DNA from: Prorocentrum cordatum
Taxonomy: Eukaryota; Sar; Dinophyceae; Prorocentrales; Prorocentraceae
Assembly: GCA_963575745.1 (NCBI GenBank)
Contig: CAUYUJ010018876.1
Location: 1-64,000 of the forward strand
Reading direction: 5' to 3'
Length of the DNA stretch: 64,000 nucleotides
Shown here: positions 55,251 through 64,000 of the stretch, one piece after another
Layout: the number at the start of each line of letters is the position of its first letter
Numbering within the stretch: position 1 is the first letter of the stretch
Program-made: the position numbers and the translations under genes
Notes under the pieces: generated by a model
Seen by the model: only the letters and a program-made list of their open reading frames with translations
What the model was told of the DNA's origin: nothing
The model's database searches: none

Positions 55251-56017
55251 TTTTTTTACCCCCCCGTTCAGGTCCCCCCTGAAACGCGGTCGGACCGAGG
55301 TGTAAGATCGAGGTCGGTTCTGGGAGGGTGCCCTAATGTTCTTCGTGCTTGCTGGATGTTCTTGTGCACTAGGGGATCAGTTCGGCCGGCGGGGGGCCTC
55401 GTGTTCTTGAAGGATGCTCTGTCCAGGGTGTCCCCCCTATTACCACCCGCCCGACTTCTGAACAGGCCTGCCCCTGCTCGCTGCCCCTTCCGGGCGCGCC
55501 GCCAACCGGGGGCCCCGGCCTGCAGAATCGTGCCACCGCCCTTCGCCCGCGCATTGCCCCCCCCCCCCCCCGCCCGGCCCGGATGTTTCCGGGGGGGGGG
55601 GGGCTGCTCCCCCCTTGGGCCCCCCCTTTCCCGTCTCCCTCCCCCTCTCTGCCTCCCTCCGCGCCTTCCCTTTCGCCCTCCTGCCGGTCCGCCTCGCTCT
55701 CTCCCCGCTGCCCCCGCCCCTCGGTCCTCATCCTCCCCCCCTCCCTCGACTCTTCCCCCGTCCCTTCCCTCCCCGCAGATCGCTCCCTGGTCGCTTTCCC
55801 CCTTTTCCCCCTTTCCTCTCTCCCCCACTCCCCTTCCCGCCTTTGCGCATCTTCCCCCTGCTAGCTCCTTGGCCGTCCTCCTCCCCCTCTTCTCCTGCAT
55901 TCCACTTCCCGCTTGCCCACCTGCCCCCCGCTCACCAACTTCTTTCCCCCTTTTTCCTCCCTTCTTCTCTCCTTCTTCCAATATTTATCCAATTTTTCCC
56001 TACGCGAATACAGAGGA
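55251..56017. other. C-rich tract region, no gene
   Basis: CCCTCCC/CTTCCC-rich polypyrimidine with homopolymer C and G runs near 55558-55605. Pro/Ser/Leu frames are artefacts. Confidence 0.6.
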
Positions 56018-56024
56018 TATCTAC

Positions 56025-56256
56025 TCTAGGCCTCCTAGATGGGGTCCGAGTAGCTGGGGTCGGAGCATCGCACCGCATCGCCGATGCATCGACGATGCGG
56101 CTCTATGTGGAGCCCGTGTTTCCCCACGCCGACAACGCCGGTGCATCGCCGACGTCGCCGATGCATCGCCGATGCATCGCCGATACATCGGCGATGAATT
56201 GGCGATGCGGCGAGATCTTTCGACCCCATCTACTCGGACCCCATCTAGGAGGCTTC
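56025..56256. mobile_element. Foldback element with GATGCATCGCC core, candidate duplication TATCTAC
   Basis: Inverted arms of about 35 bp (56029-56063 and about 56219-56254) share CCTCCTAGATGGGGTCCGAG then TAG(C/A)TGGGGTCG. The centre contains tandem CGATGCATCGC/CGATACATCGGCGATG palindromic words. TATCTAC occurs just outside each end (56018-56024 and 56257-56263). The outermost bases of the arms do not match perfectly, so boundaries are approximate. Confidence 0.7.
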
Positions 56257-56299
56257 TATCTACGCAATGGCACGGGATGGGACGGAGGGGTAGGACGTC

Positions 56300-56660
56300 A
56301 GATATGACGCTTGCGCACCTAGCTTGCCCCATTCCCGCCTCTTTTCCTCCATTCCTCCTTCCCTCTTCTCTCTTCCCTATCCCCTCTGGTCCTTTCCCTC
56401 CCTTCCCTTGCTTTTCCTTCCATTCCTCTCCCCCTCATTCCTCCCTCCTCCTCCTCCGGCCCCCCTTCCTCCTCGTCCCTTCCCCCCCTGCCCCTCCATT
56501 CCCCCTTCCCTTTCTCTCTTCTTTCCCGTCTTCCCTGCCCCGCCTCCCCCCTCCCCCTTCCCCGTCACCCCCGCTCGCCTCCCCTCTCGCCCTCGCTTCC
56601 CGCCATCCCTCTCTCTCCCTTCCTCTCCGCCCTCCCCTCCATCAGTCTTGGTCTGCACCT
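56300..56660. repeat. C/T-rich polypyrimidine tract
   Basis: CTTCCC/CCTCC-rich sequence without regular period. Confidence 0.7.
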
Positions 56661-56947
56661 CGCTGTCAACGGGAATTGCAAGGGTGCGAGGCCTCACCAC
56701 ACGGCCCGTCGACCAGCAGAGGAAGCCGACTGGGAGGTCCTCAAGCGTACCTCCATCTCCTCACAGTTCTTTCACGACTTACGATGTTGTAGAAATGGCC
56801 TCGCTTTCAAGGGATCGATGGGGCTCATGTATCTTCCCCGACGGAAGATGGTGGAAGGCCGGCGGAAGCTGGCGGAGGTGAAATGAAGACGGCTGGTTTC
56901 GTGGAGGCTGTCGGGAGAAGAAATGCCCCCCCACCCTGTAAGAACGG

Positions 56948-57082
56948 TTTTTTGAAAGCAGATCTGCCTTCAAAAAACTGGTCTACTCTGTAAGAACGGT
57001 TTTTTGAAGGCAGATCTGCCTTCAAAAAACCGTTATTTGAAGGCAGATCTGCCTTCAAAAAACCGTTCTTACAGAGTAGACC
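56948..57082. repeat. Array of 30-bp palindromes inside a 103-bp palindrome
   Basis: The perfect 30-bp palindrome formed by TTTTTTGAAGGCAGA and its complement lies at 57000-57029, with one-mismatch copies at 56948-56977 and 57033-57062. The whole segment 56980-57082 is itself an inverted repeat, starting GGTCTACTCTGTAAGAACGG and ending with its reverse complement. It could fold into a cruciform or several alternative hairpins. Confidence 0.95.
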
Positions 57083-57530
57083 GCCCCGCCTAGAGATGTC
57101 ATCTCTCTCTGGTGGCATGCAGGTTTCTTGGAGCGGCTCACGCGGGCGCCCCGAGCTCTCGACTTGACATATTCCGGCCAGCTGCACCAGACCCCCCCAC
57201 AGAGGAACGCAAGGCATCCCGATCGCAATAGAACAAGTGCCACACTGAAGTACGAGTGCGAGAAATGTGCAGTGCAGAAGTACGAAGTACAGAAGTTCAG
57301 AAATCCGAAGGGTGAGGCAAGTGTGTAGAGATACGTTTGTCAGATTTGTTTCGCACCTCGTGCTTTGTTTCATTACCGAACAGCGAAGACTGATAGGTTT
57401 CTAGTAGGGTCAAAGGAGAGCATCATGACGCCCCAGGGGGGTCTGGGCGCGATCTGGGGGAGGGTGCCGGGGATTTTTTTTTAGTCAACAGTTACACACT
57501 TCGTGGTCTTCGAGGACAGGGCTTCAAGAC
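57083..57530. other. Unique sequence, no gene seen
   Basis: No domain in any frame. It contains short AGTACGA(G/A) and AGAAGT(A/T)C words and a T run near 57474-57482. Confidence 0.4.
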
Positions 57531-57534
57531 TGCC

Positions 57535-57725
57535 TAAGCGAGCCCGGCGGTCCCCAAGAGGGCCCCGCGAGGCCCCAAAGAGGCCCCCAAGAGCCTCCCC
57601 GGAGGCCCCCAGAGGCCCCCAAGATGCCCAAAAATGGCCCTGAGCGCGCCCCAAGACGCCTCCAGGAGAGCCCAACAGGCCTCCAAGAGGCCCCCAAGAG
57701 GCCCACTGGAGGCCCTCAGGAGGTC
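57535..57725. repeat. CCAAGAGG dispersed degenerate repeat, copy 2
   Basis: Words GGCCCCCAAGAGG, GCCCCCAAGATGCCC and CCTCCAAGAGGCCCC. Related to 53210-53720, 58655-58950 and 61163-61390. Confidence 0.6.
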
Positions 57726-57886
57726 GTCCCCATCATGTTCCCGGAAGGCGGTCCGGGAACATGATTCCGCGCCTTGGAGGAGTATTCTGCGCCTTCCGAG
57801 GCGCCTTGGACGACGTACCTATGTTTCTATATATTGTCCTTCTCATGTGTGCACAATCCTACATGTTTTACGTATGTTTCTATGTA

Positions 57887-57969
<83 letters not shown>

Positions 57970-58460
57970 ATGTATGTATGTATGTATGTATGCACGTAGG
58001 TAGGTATATAGGTAGGTAGGTAGGTAGGTAGGTAGGTAGGTAGGTAGGTAGGTAGGTAGGTAGGTAGGTATGTATGTATGCATGTATGTATGTATGTATG
58101 TATGTATGTATGTATGTATGTATGTATGTATGTATGCATGTGTGTATATATGCATGTATGCATGTAGGTATGTATGTATGTATGTAGGTATGTAGATAGG
58201 TATGTATGTATGTATGCATGTATGTATGCATGTATGTCTGTGTGTATGTATGTATGTATGTATGTATGTATGTATGTATGTATGTATGCATGCATGCATG
58301 CATGCATGCATGCATGCATGCATGCATGCATGTATGTATGTATGTATGTATGTATGTATGTATGTATGTATGTATGTAGGTAGGTAGGTAGGTATGTATG
58401 CATGCATGCATGCATGTATGTATGTATGTATGTATGTATGTATGTATGTATTTAGGTATG

Positions 58461-58494
<34 letters not shown>

Positions 58495-58568
58495 TGTATG
58501 TATGTATGTATGTATGTATGTATGTATGTATGTATGTATGTATGTATGTATGTATGTATGTATATATA
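57887..58568. repeat. (CTGT)n-(AGGT)n-(ATGT)n-(ATGC)n tetranucleotide array
   Basis: CTGT from 57887, AGGT block at about 58002-58066, then ATGT with ATGC blocks (58286-58332, 58397-58415). It has the same architecture as 35348-35956 in the same orientation. Confidence 0.97.
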
Positions 58569-58654
58569 GATATTGAACAAATGGGGAGGGGGTCCTGGAC
58601 CAGGGGGGGGCCTCACTTTGCCCAGTGGCTGTGGTCACCCCCCCGCCGGAGACG

Positions 58655-58950
58655 CCAGGACGCTCCCAGGACCCTTTAAAATGGCTTCAGGACGCCCTCA
58701 GGACAGCCCAAGAGAGGTCCGAAGCGGCCCGGGAGCACTCCAAGACGGTTAAAAAGCTGCCAAAGCGTCCCAGCAGGTCTCCGACAGCACTCCCGGGAGG
58801 GGCCCAATAGGAAATTGTCACTGATTTTTAGTGGGTTTTGAAGGGTTTTGGCGTTCTCCCCAGTTCGGCTTCCAGACGCTCCAAGGCGGCCCAAGAGGCC
58901 CGAAAGATCGCCTCAAGACGAGCCCAGAGGCCCCCAAGAGACCACCGAGA
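58655..58950. repeat. CCAAGAGG dispersed degenerate repeat, copy 3
   Basis: Words GACAGCCCAAGAGAGG, CACTCCAAGACGG and GAGGCCCCCAAGAGACC. It ends just before the spliced-leader relicts. Confidence 0.55.
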
Positions 58951-58958
58951 CAGCCCAA

Positions 58959-59013
58959 TCCGTAGCCATGTTGGCTCAAGCCCTTTTGGGGGCTAAAGAC
59001 CTTCTGGCTCAAG
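58959..59013 (+). other. Tandem DinoSL relicts upstream of the bestrophin gene
   Basis: 58959-58980 matches the 22-nt leader with one substitution (CCATGTTGG for CCATTTTGG). It is followed without gap by CCCTTTTGGGGGCTAAAG (58981-58998), a decayed truncated copy with an insertion, and by ACCTTCTGGCTCAAG (58999-59013), 12 of 15 positions matching the truncated CCATTTTGGCTCAAG form. The first copy is secure, the third likely, the second tentative. The coding sequence starts 71 nt further on. Confidence 0.88.
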
Positions 59014-59083
59014 AGCTTGTGGACTTCAAGTGCCGCCCAGCAGGCAGCCTCTTAAAGAAATCGTGCCCGGGCGCTCCATCGCC

Positions 59084-60907
59084 ATGGGACTTCATACCGG
59101 CGCTCATTTTGGGTTGTGGGTAGCAGTGATGGTTGCGTTGCCGCCCGCCTTGGCGATGAGGGACACGCTCGATGCCGACAGCATTCTCTCTGGATTGCAG
59201 GAGAAAGCAAAGGCAGTGGCGACACCAGAGACTGCCTTTGAGAAATTGCCTTCAGACTCCAGGGAGGCAGCGAAACACAGCGAGGCCGACCAGCAGGACA
59301 ATGCCGTGGCGTCCGCTTCTGCAAAGCATTCCAGCGCTGCCATCGTCGCGAAGCAGGGCGAGCTGGAGCAGGTGTGCGGTGATATCAAGCAGTGCTTCTG
59401 CATGAAGAACACTCTTTACCATATGAACAATGTCTGCGGTTGGTGCGAGTCGACGCAGACTGCTATGACAGGGACTTCCTCGGGACCAGAGGACCACGAG
59501 GTACCTTGCAATCAGTGGATCTGGTCTCACCGAGATTGTCCTTATCTCCGGTGCGATGAGGACTGGTCGTGGAAAGCCATGTTCGGGCTTCTCGGCCCTC
59601 CCATGTTCTACACGCTGGCTTGGGGATGTGCTATTCTTTATTTCACTCCGACGCGTGAGGTTCAGAAGCCAGCAACGATGCAGTACAAGAGGACTTTGGA
59701 GAACTTCGCAAAGGGCCTCACGGGGGAGCGAGCGAGAAAGCATAAGGAGCCGTTTCAGCAGTACTTTCCATACAAGCCTCGCCTGTCATTTCTCATTGGC
59801 AGGTTGTTCGGGACTGCTGCCTTGCAGCAGGTGCTCGGGCAAAGCCTCAAGTTCGGCTGCTTTATGTCGGTGTTCTACACCGTCCTGCGCCTGCTCCCAA
59901 TGGTGTGCGACCGACTGACCTTCGAGCTCGTGAGCTCCACGCTGAATGAGATCAAGACACTCTCGGGTCATCTCGAGGTTGCAGTGGGCTTTCTGTTCTC
60001 GTTCTACGCTCTTGGCCGTGTCAGCTGGTGGTGGGAAGTGATCTCCCATTGTCGGAGCATGCAGGGCCGAACTCACGACCTGGCCATGATGATCGGCGGC
60101 TACAGCACCGTCAAGGAGTGCCCTTCCGAGGGAGGCGGCACCGATACGAAGGCTACCTGGCTGGACGCAAAGTGGAACTTCTTCAGGCACTTGATGTTGG
60201 CCTGGTTATTGTGTTTCAGGGGGCTGAGCCCTGACTTCGGAACAGTAACGCTCGAGGATATTCAAGCGGCCGGGCTGATGAATGAGAACGAGAGCGAGAT
60301 CATTCAAAAAAGCGAGCATATACGCAAGGTTCCATTGAAGTGGCTTGCAGCGTGGGTCGAGCATTACATAGAAGACATGACTGTGCGCGCCCTTGTCATG
60401 GACAAGCTCTGTGGGCTGCGCGGTGCGATGGCTTCTCTTCACGATGCTGTGGAGCTCAGAGCACCGATGTCCTTCGAAGGACTGATGTACACATTGGTGA
60501 TGGCGTGGGTCACCACCATTCCCTTCGGCCGGCTCAAGGAGCTCGATGACAGAAGAGTGGTGCTCGAGGAGAACGTGCTCATTCCAGTGTTCGGTGCTGT
60601 GTGCACTTACGGTTTCTACATATCCATGGTTGCGCTCCTGGAAACCTTCAAGCAGCCCTTCGGAACAAGCAGGGACTCATTGAACGCGGACACGCTCATC
60701 TTAGAGACGGAGACGTCCGTCTGGGACTACATGACGGCCCCTTCGCCAGATTGCTTCAATGGCATCCTCATCGCCGAGAGGCACAAGCTGTCCGACGAGA
60801 GCAAGCCGGCCGAGGCGCAGCCGGGCCGTGCCGCCCAGAGCGGCCCGTCTACCGAGGAGGTGGCTCTCGATCCGCAGAGTGGCAGCCACGCGCAGTCCAA
60901 TGACTAG
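59084..60907 (+). CDS. Bestrophin-family anion channel with N-terminal Cys-rich (PSI-like) domain
   Basis: A 607-residue, uninterrupted frame. The start is placed at the first ATG (GCCATGG context), which gives a signal peptide (MGLHTGAHFGLWVAVMVALP). Residues 98-157 hold eight Cys with CFC, CGWC and a conserved Trp, resembling a plexin/semaphorin/integrin (PSI) fold, so probably extracytosolic. Hydrophobic segments follow near 166-187, 255-275, 297-318, 369-378, 465-482 and 495-520. Bestrophin hallmarks: a long helix ending GRVSWWWEVISHCR, then MLAWLLCFRGLSPDFGTVTL, LEDIQAAGLMNENESE (an EAGLM-like element), and ENVLIPVFGAVCTYGF leading to the QPFG motif (524-527) and an acidic DSLNADTLILETE. 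Bestrophins are pentameric Cl-/HCO3- channels, in algae often in organelle or plasma membranes; the location here is unknown. No intron, plus spliced-leader relicts upstream, marks a retrocopy that stayed open. Confidence 0.85.
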   Translation: MGLHTGAHFGLWVAVMVALPPALAMRDTLDADSILSGLQEKAKAVATPETAFEKLPSDSREAAKHSEADQQDNAVASASAKHSSAAIVAKQGELEQVCGDIKQCFCMKNTLYHMNNVCGWCESTQTAMTGTSSGPEDHEVPCNQWIWSHRDCPYLRCDEDWSWKAMFGLLGPPMFYTLAWGCAILYFTPTREVQKPATMQYKRTLENFAKGLTGERARKHKEPFQQYFPYKPRLSFLIGRLFGTAALQQVLGQSLKFGCFMSVFYTVLRLLPMVCDRLTFELVSSTLNEIKTLSGHLEVAVGFLFSFYALGRVSWWWEVISHCRSMQGRTHDLAMMIGGYSTVKECPSEGGGTDTKATWLDAKWNFFRHLMLAWLLCFRGLSPDFGTVTLEDIQAAGLMNENESEIIQKSEHIRKVPLKWLAAWVEHYIEDMTVRALVMDKLCGLRGAMASLHDAVELRAPMSFEGLMYTLVMAWVTTIPFGRLKELDDRRVVLEENVLIPVFGAVCTYGFYISMVALLETFKQPFGTSRDSLNADTLILETETSVWDYMTAPSPDCFNGILIAERHKLSDESKPAEAQPGRAAQSGPSTEEVALDPQSGSHAQSND

Positions 60908-61162
60908 ATGGATTGCAGGTGCAGTTTGCGCGCGCGCAGCCAGTGCGGGCAGCACACCCAGGCTCTTCAGCGGGAGGGAGTGGGGAGAGCCAGGACGGCC
61001 GTGGGGTCGGAGGCCCACCGCTGGGTCCGAGGCCCATCGCGCGCCGGGCGGCAGCGTAACGAGCAAGAGGAGGAGGAGGATCGAGTAGCGTCGATTTAGC
61101 GTCGATTAGCGTCCATTCGCAAGAGCCGACAGGATTGTATGGGAGGCTCGCATGAGTTATCA
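60908..61162. other. Downstream region of the bestrophin gene with AGCGTCGATT locus 2
   Basis: No AATAAA-type signal, as is usual for dinoflagellates. 61084-61120 carries three AGCGTCGATT-type words like those at 42885-43015. Confidence 0.55.
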
Positions 61163-61390
61163 CCCGAGACAGCCCAAGAGGGCCCCAAGACGGCCCAGGA
61201 AGCTTCCAAGACGGCCCAAAAGAGCTCCCAGAACACTCCAAGAGGAGCCCCAGATGGGGAACACGAACTGACATTTCGAGCCCTCGCCCACCAGAAGCTC
61301 CCAAGAGGCCCCCAGGAGTCCGCAAGAGGCCTCGAGAGGCCCCCAGGAAGCTCCAAGAGGCCTCCAGAAGGCGCCGAAAGGGCCCCGCAA
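61163..61390. repeat. CCAAGAGG dispersed degenerate repeat, copy 4
   Basis: GCCCCAAGACGGCCCAGGAAG, CTTCCAAGACGG and CGAGCCCTCGCCCACC align with 53445-53640. Confidence 0.7.
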
Positions 61391-61534
61391 GGCTTCCAGA
61401 CGCTGGTGATAATGACAATGATGATTATGCAGGGCGGCCTCAGGCCTACAACCTAAATCCCCAATACTGCTCACGCGGCATGCAAGACGCTGCGAAGATA
61501 TCCTCGAGTTCGGCGGGGGAGCTTCGGAGACGAC

Positions 61535-61585
61535 GGTGACGAAAATGATGACGATGATGACGATTATTATGAAGTTGACGACGAA

Positions 61586-61682
<97 letters not shown>

Positions 61683-62243
61683 ATGAGGAAGAATATTATG
61701 ATGATGATGTTGACAGTGGGAATGATGACGACGATGATGATGATGATGCTGATGATGATGATGTTGATGATGGTGATCGTGATGTGAGTGATGGTGGTGA
61801 TGATGATGGTGGTGATGCTGACGATCATGATGACGATGACGGTGATGCCGTTGAGGATGGTGATGCTGACGATCATTATGATGATGCTGCTGATGGTCAG
61901 ATGCTGATAATAATGGTGGCGATGCTGTTTATGGTGCTTGTGATGCAGGAGTGGGCGGATGATGAAGATGATGACGATGATGACGATAACGATGACGACG
62001 ATCACGACGACGACGACGATAATGATGACGATGGCGATGATGAGGATGATTATGTTGATAATCCAGGTGACGATATTGACGATGATGACGACGATGGCGA
62101 TGATGACGATGGTGATGACGATGTTGCTGCTGATGGTGGTGATGGTGACGATTGTGATGATGGTGATGGTCATGGTGATGATGACGATGCCGCTGACGAT
62201 GACGCCGGATATGATGGTGATGAGGATGGCGATGATGACGATG
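61535..62243. repeat. (GAT)n array, pure core and interrupted tail
   Basis: A pure (GAT)n run of about 32 triplets at 61585-61680, then about 560 bp of GAT with GAC, GGT, GCT and GTT interruptions, as at 10760-11700. It ends at the GC palindrome. Confidence 0.95.
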
Positions 62244-62244
62244 A

Positions 62245-62274
62245 GCGCGCGCGAAGCGCGCGCGATGGTTCTAG
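62245..62274. repeat. GC-rich palindrome, second copy, at the junction of GAT and TATG arrays
   Basis: GCGCGCGCGAAGCGCGCGCG, AT, then GGTTCTAG. It is identical to the inner part and right arm of 53814-53853 but lacks the left CTAGAACC arm. Confidence 0.9.
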
Positions 62275-62275
62275 T

Positions 62276-62376
62276 ATGTATGTATGCATGAGTGCATGCA
62301 TGCGTTTATGTATGTATGCATGTATACATGCATGTATGTATGTGTGTATGCGTGCATGAATGTATGCATGCATGCA

Positions 62377-62431
<55 letters not shown>

Positions 62432-62462
62432 ATGCCTGTATGCCTGTATGTATGTATATGCA
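62276..62462. repeat. TATG/ATGC then (CTGT)n tetranucleotide array
   Basis: TATG/CATG words to about 62378, then pure CTGT for about 50 bp (62379-62430), then TATGCCTG. Confidence 0.95.
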
Positions 62463-62496
62463 TGCCTATTATTGAATACGCGCTGTCATACAGGAT

Positions 62497-62615
62497 CACC
62501 AAACAGTGCTTGCTCCAGGGGTTCTCACTTCTCTTCCCAAGGCACATGGGTTCACCAAACAGGTCCACCAAACAGTGCTTGCACCAGGGGCTCTCACTTC
62601 CCTCCCTAAGGCACC
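62497..62615. repeat. Tandem duplication, 68-bp offset
   Basis: CACCAAACAGTGCTTGC(T/A)CC then AGGGG(T/C)TCTCACTTC occurs from 62497 and again from 62565, each followed by (T/C)CC(C/T)(A/T)AGGCAC. Confidence 0.85.
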
Positions 62616-62619
62616 GGAT

Positions 62620-63085
62620 GGGTCAGCCGAGGTTTCGCCTGGTGCCCGCCTCTGCCCGCCCGTGGGTGCCTCGTAGGCGCCTCGCGGGCGCCTCGTGCCC
62701 TGGGCGGGTCAGCCGATGTCTCTGCCCGGCGCGCACCCGCGGGCGCCTTCGCGAGCGCCCCGCAGGCGCCTCCTATAGGGGCCAGCCGGAGCTTCGCCCG
62801 GTGCCCGGGCGCGGGCGCCTCGTGGGCACCTCGTGGGCGCCTCGTGCGCCGGGCGTGCCGGCCGAGGCTCCGCCCGGTGCCCGCCCGCGGGCGCGTCGCG
62901 GGTGGCCACACGGCTTGCACCCCGCGGCTGGCACCACGTTAGCAGCCGGCCCCGATCAGCAGGTCGGCCCTGCCAAATCAAGGGTGCCTTTGTGTCCTGT
63001 GCCTCGCGACCACTGCCTCCTACATCCCTGTGGCGATGTGGCCCTCGGGAGGGTCTTGTGTCCTCTCGCGTGTCCTGCCCAATCG
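62620..63085. other. GC-rich degenerate repeat (GGGCGCCTCGTGGGCGCCTCG)
   Basis: GCGGGCGCCTC, CGTGGGCGCCTCGTG and CCGGTGCCCG words recur irregularly (62630-62905). The rest is unique with no gene. Confidence 0.5.
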
Positions 63086-63089
63086 AGTC

Positions 63090-63330
63090 CGACTGTAGCT
63101 TACGCCATAGAGCCTACCTTGCACAGCTGACAGCACGTAGCTTACACTGCATGCGTCGCACCACCAGAGAGCTTGCGCCGAATAGCCTGCACAGTACAGC
63201 TTATTACACCGCATAGCTTGCACGACATGGTCTACACCACGTTGCTTGCACCCCATGAGTTGCACGACGCGGATTGCGCCCCAGAGTTTACGCCACGTAG
63301 ATCTCACCATATAGCCTACACAACCACAGT
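63090..63330. repeat. Degenerate 15-18-bp repeat (AGCTTGCACCACAT-like)
   Basis: Series of (A/T)(A/T)GCTT(G/A)CAC...CAT/CGT words (AGCTTACACTGCAT, AGCTTGCACGACAT, TGCTTGCACCCCAT, AGTTGCACGACGCG and others). Confidence 0.6.
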
Positions 63331-64000
63331 GGCAGAACTTACTGTTTAGGGGTCCTTGCTGGCAGATGCTGACATGTACTCGCACTGGTGCGCGCATATA
63401 TGCAGAGCTTGAGTTGTGGCACGACGCCTGGAGGCCGCGACAAATCCCTTCCCCGGCTGGCGCCCACTGCCACTTGTGCAACGCCTCCCCCTCCTTCATC
63501 AGGTTCCTCGGCCCGGCCCCGCTGATGCTCGACTGGGATGTGGCCAGGGACGTGTTCACGAAGTTGCGGAAGAAATCGCAGGCATTGCGGAGTTGTTTTT
63601 TCCTCCATTCAGCCCTCCGAGTCTCCCTTTTCCTCAACGTCCATATTTTTCCCTCCCCGCTCCTTCCTCCTCCTCCTGCCTTCCCCTCATTGTCCCCATT
63701 CCTCCCTCCTTTCCTCCCTTTTTCCTAACTAATATTCCCCCCGTTACTTCCTTCTCGTCCCCCGCCCTCTCTCCTCTCTCACCCCTCCTCTCAGTTGACG
63801 ACAAGCGCCGTGTACATCGCAAGTCCAAGTTCACCTTCCCTCCACCCTCGTCCCCGCTCCCTCCCTGCAACCCTCCTCCCTGCCTCCCACCCTCTCTCCC
63901 TCCCTGACACTTTCCCCCTCCCCCTCCCCCTCCCCCTCCCCCTCCACCTTCTTCTTCCTTCTGATCCTCCTCCTCCTCCTGATCCTCATCGTCTACGTCC
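63331..64000. other. Unique sequence passing into a C/T-rich tract
   Basis: To about 63600 a plus frame reads CHLCNASPSFIRFLGPAPLM without a recognisable family. From 63600 the DNA is CTCCC/CCTTCC-rich to the window end, with (CCCCCT)n near 63905-63945. Confidence 0.4.

Noticed and set aside
59030-59083. Upstream in-frame start for the bestrophin gene
   Set aside because: The upstream candidate is a GTG. The first ATG at 59084 has good context and directly starts a signal peptide.

Overview
This window looks like nuclear DNA of a dinoflagellate. The strongest evidence is three copies of the dinoflagellate spliced-leader (DinoSL) sequence lying in genomic DNA as relicts: 19036-19057 (minus, 22/22), 45186-45222 (minus, a full plus a truncated copy) and 58959-59013 (plus, one full copy with one mismatch and two decayed copies). 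Such relicts form when trans-spliced mRNAs are reverse-transcribed back into the genome. The huge GC-rich and microsatellite content and the APE-RT-RNase H LINE remnants fit this. A Prorocentrum-like genome is my best guess, but the genus is an inference. There are no operons, ribosome binding sites or other bacterial signals.

Layout. 1-8.8 kb is satellite and minisatellite DNA: an 83-bp array, three neighbouring minisatellites that all have a 22-bp period, and a 90-bp array. 8.8-12.8 kb holds GAT/GAG arrays around a decayed RNase H-type retroelement fragment (9.2-10.6 kb) and a CCT tract. 12.99-19.06 kb is a nearly full-length but inactivated LINE on the minus strand (coiled-coil ORF1, APE endonuclease, RT, Cys/His linker, RNase H, Cys-rich tail) whose 5' end is a perfect spliced leader. 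19.06-26.4 kb has GAG arrays, two long CTA arrays, a 150-bp satellite and a truncated minus-strand LINE (21.79-22.83 kb). 26.6-33.1 kb is mostly repeat DNA (a 21-bp minisatellite, CGT and GTT tracts) plus weakly coding-like minus-strand sequence. 33.15-40.11 kb is a second, plus-strand LINE, split by a foldback transposon and by a 0.6-kb tetranucleotide array. 41-49 kb holds fragmented coding-like loci on both strands, one tagged by a double spliced-leader relict and carrying a second foldback element. 49.6-58.6 kb is repeats, two more foldback elements and strong palindromes. 59.08-60.91 kb is the one clearly intact gene, an intronless bestrophin-family channel with a Cys-rich extracellular domain, preceded by spliced-leader relicts. 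61.1-64 kb is GAT, TATG and degenerate repeats.

How it works together. Most of the window is retroelement debris within simple-sequence DNA. All three LINEs have their sense strand on the CCT strand of adjacent (CCT)n tracts, and the bestrophin gene looks like an mRNA-derived retrocopy. LINE-driven mRNA recycling plus expanding simple repeats would explain most of the window. Many very long open frames here are only trinucleotide or minisatellite arrays and are not reported as genes.
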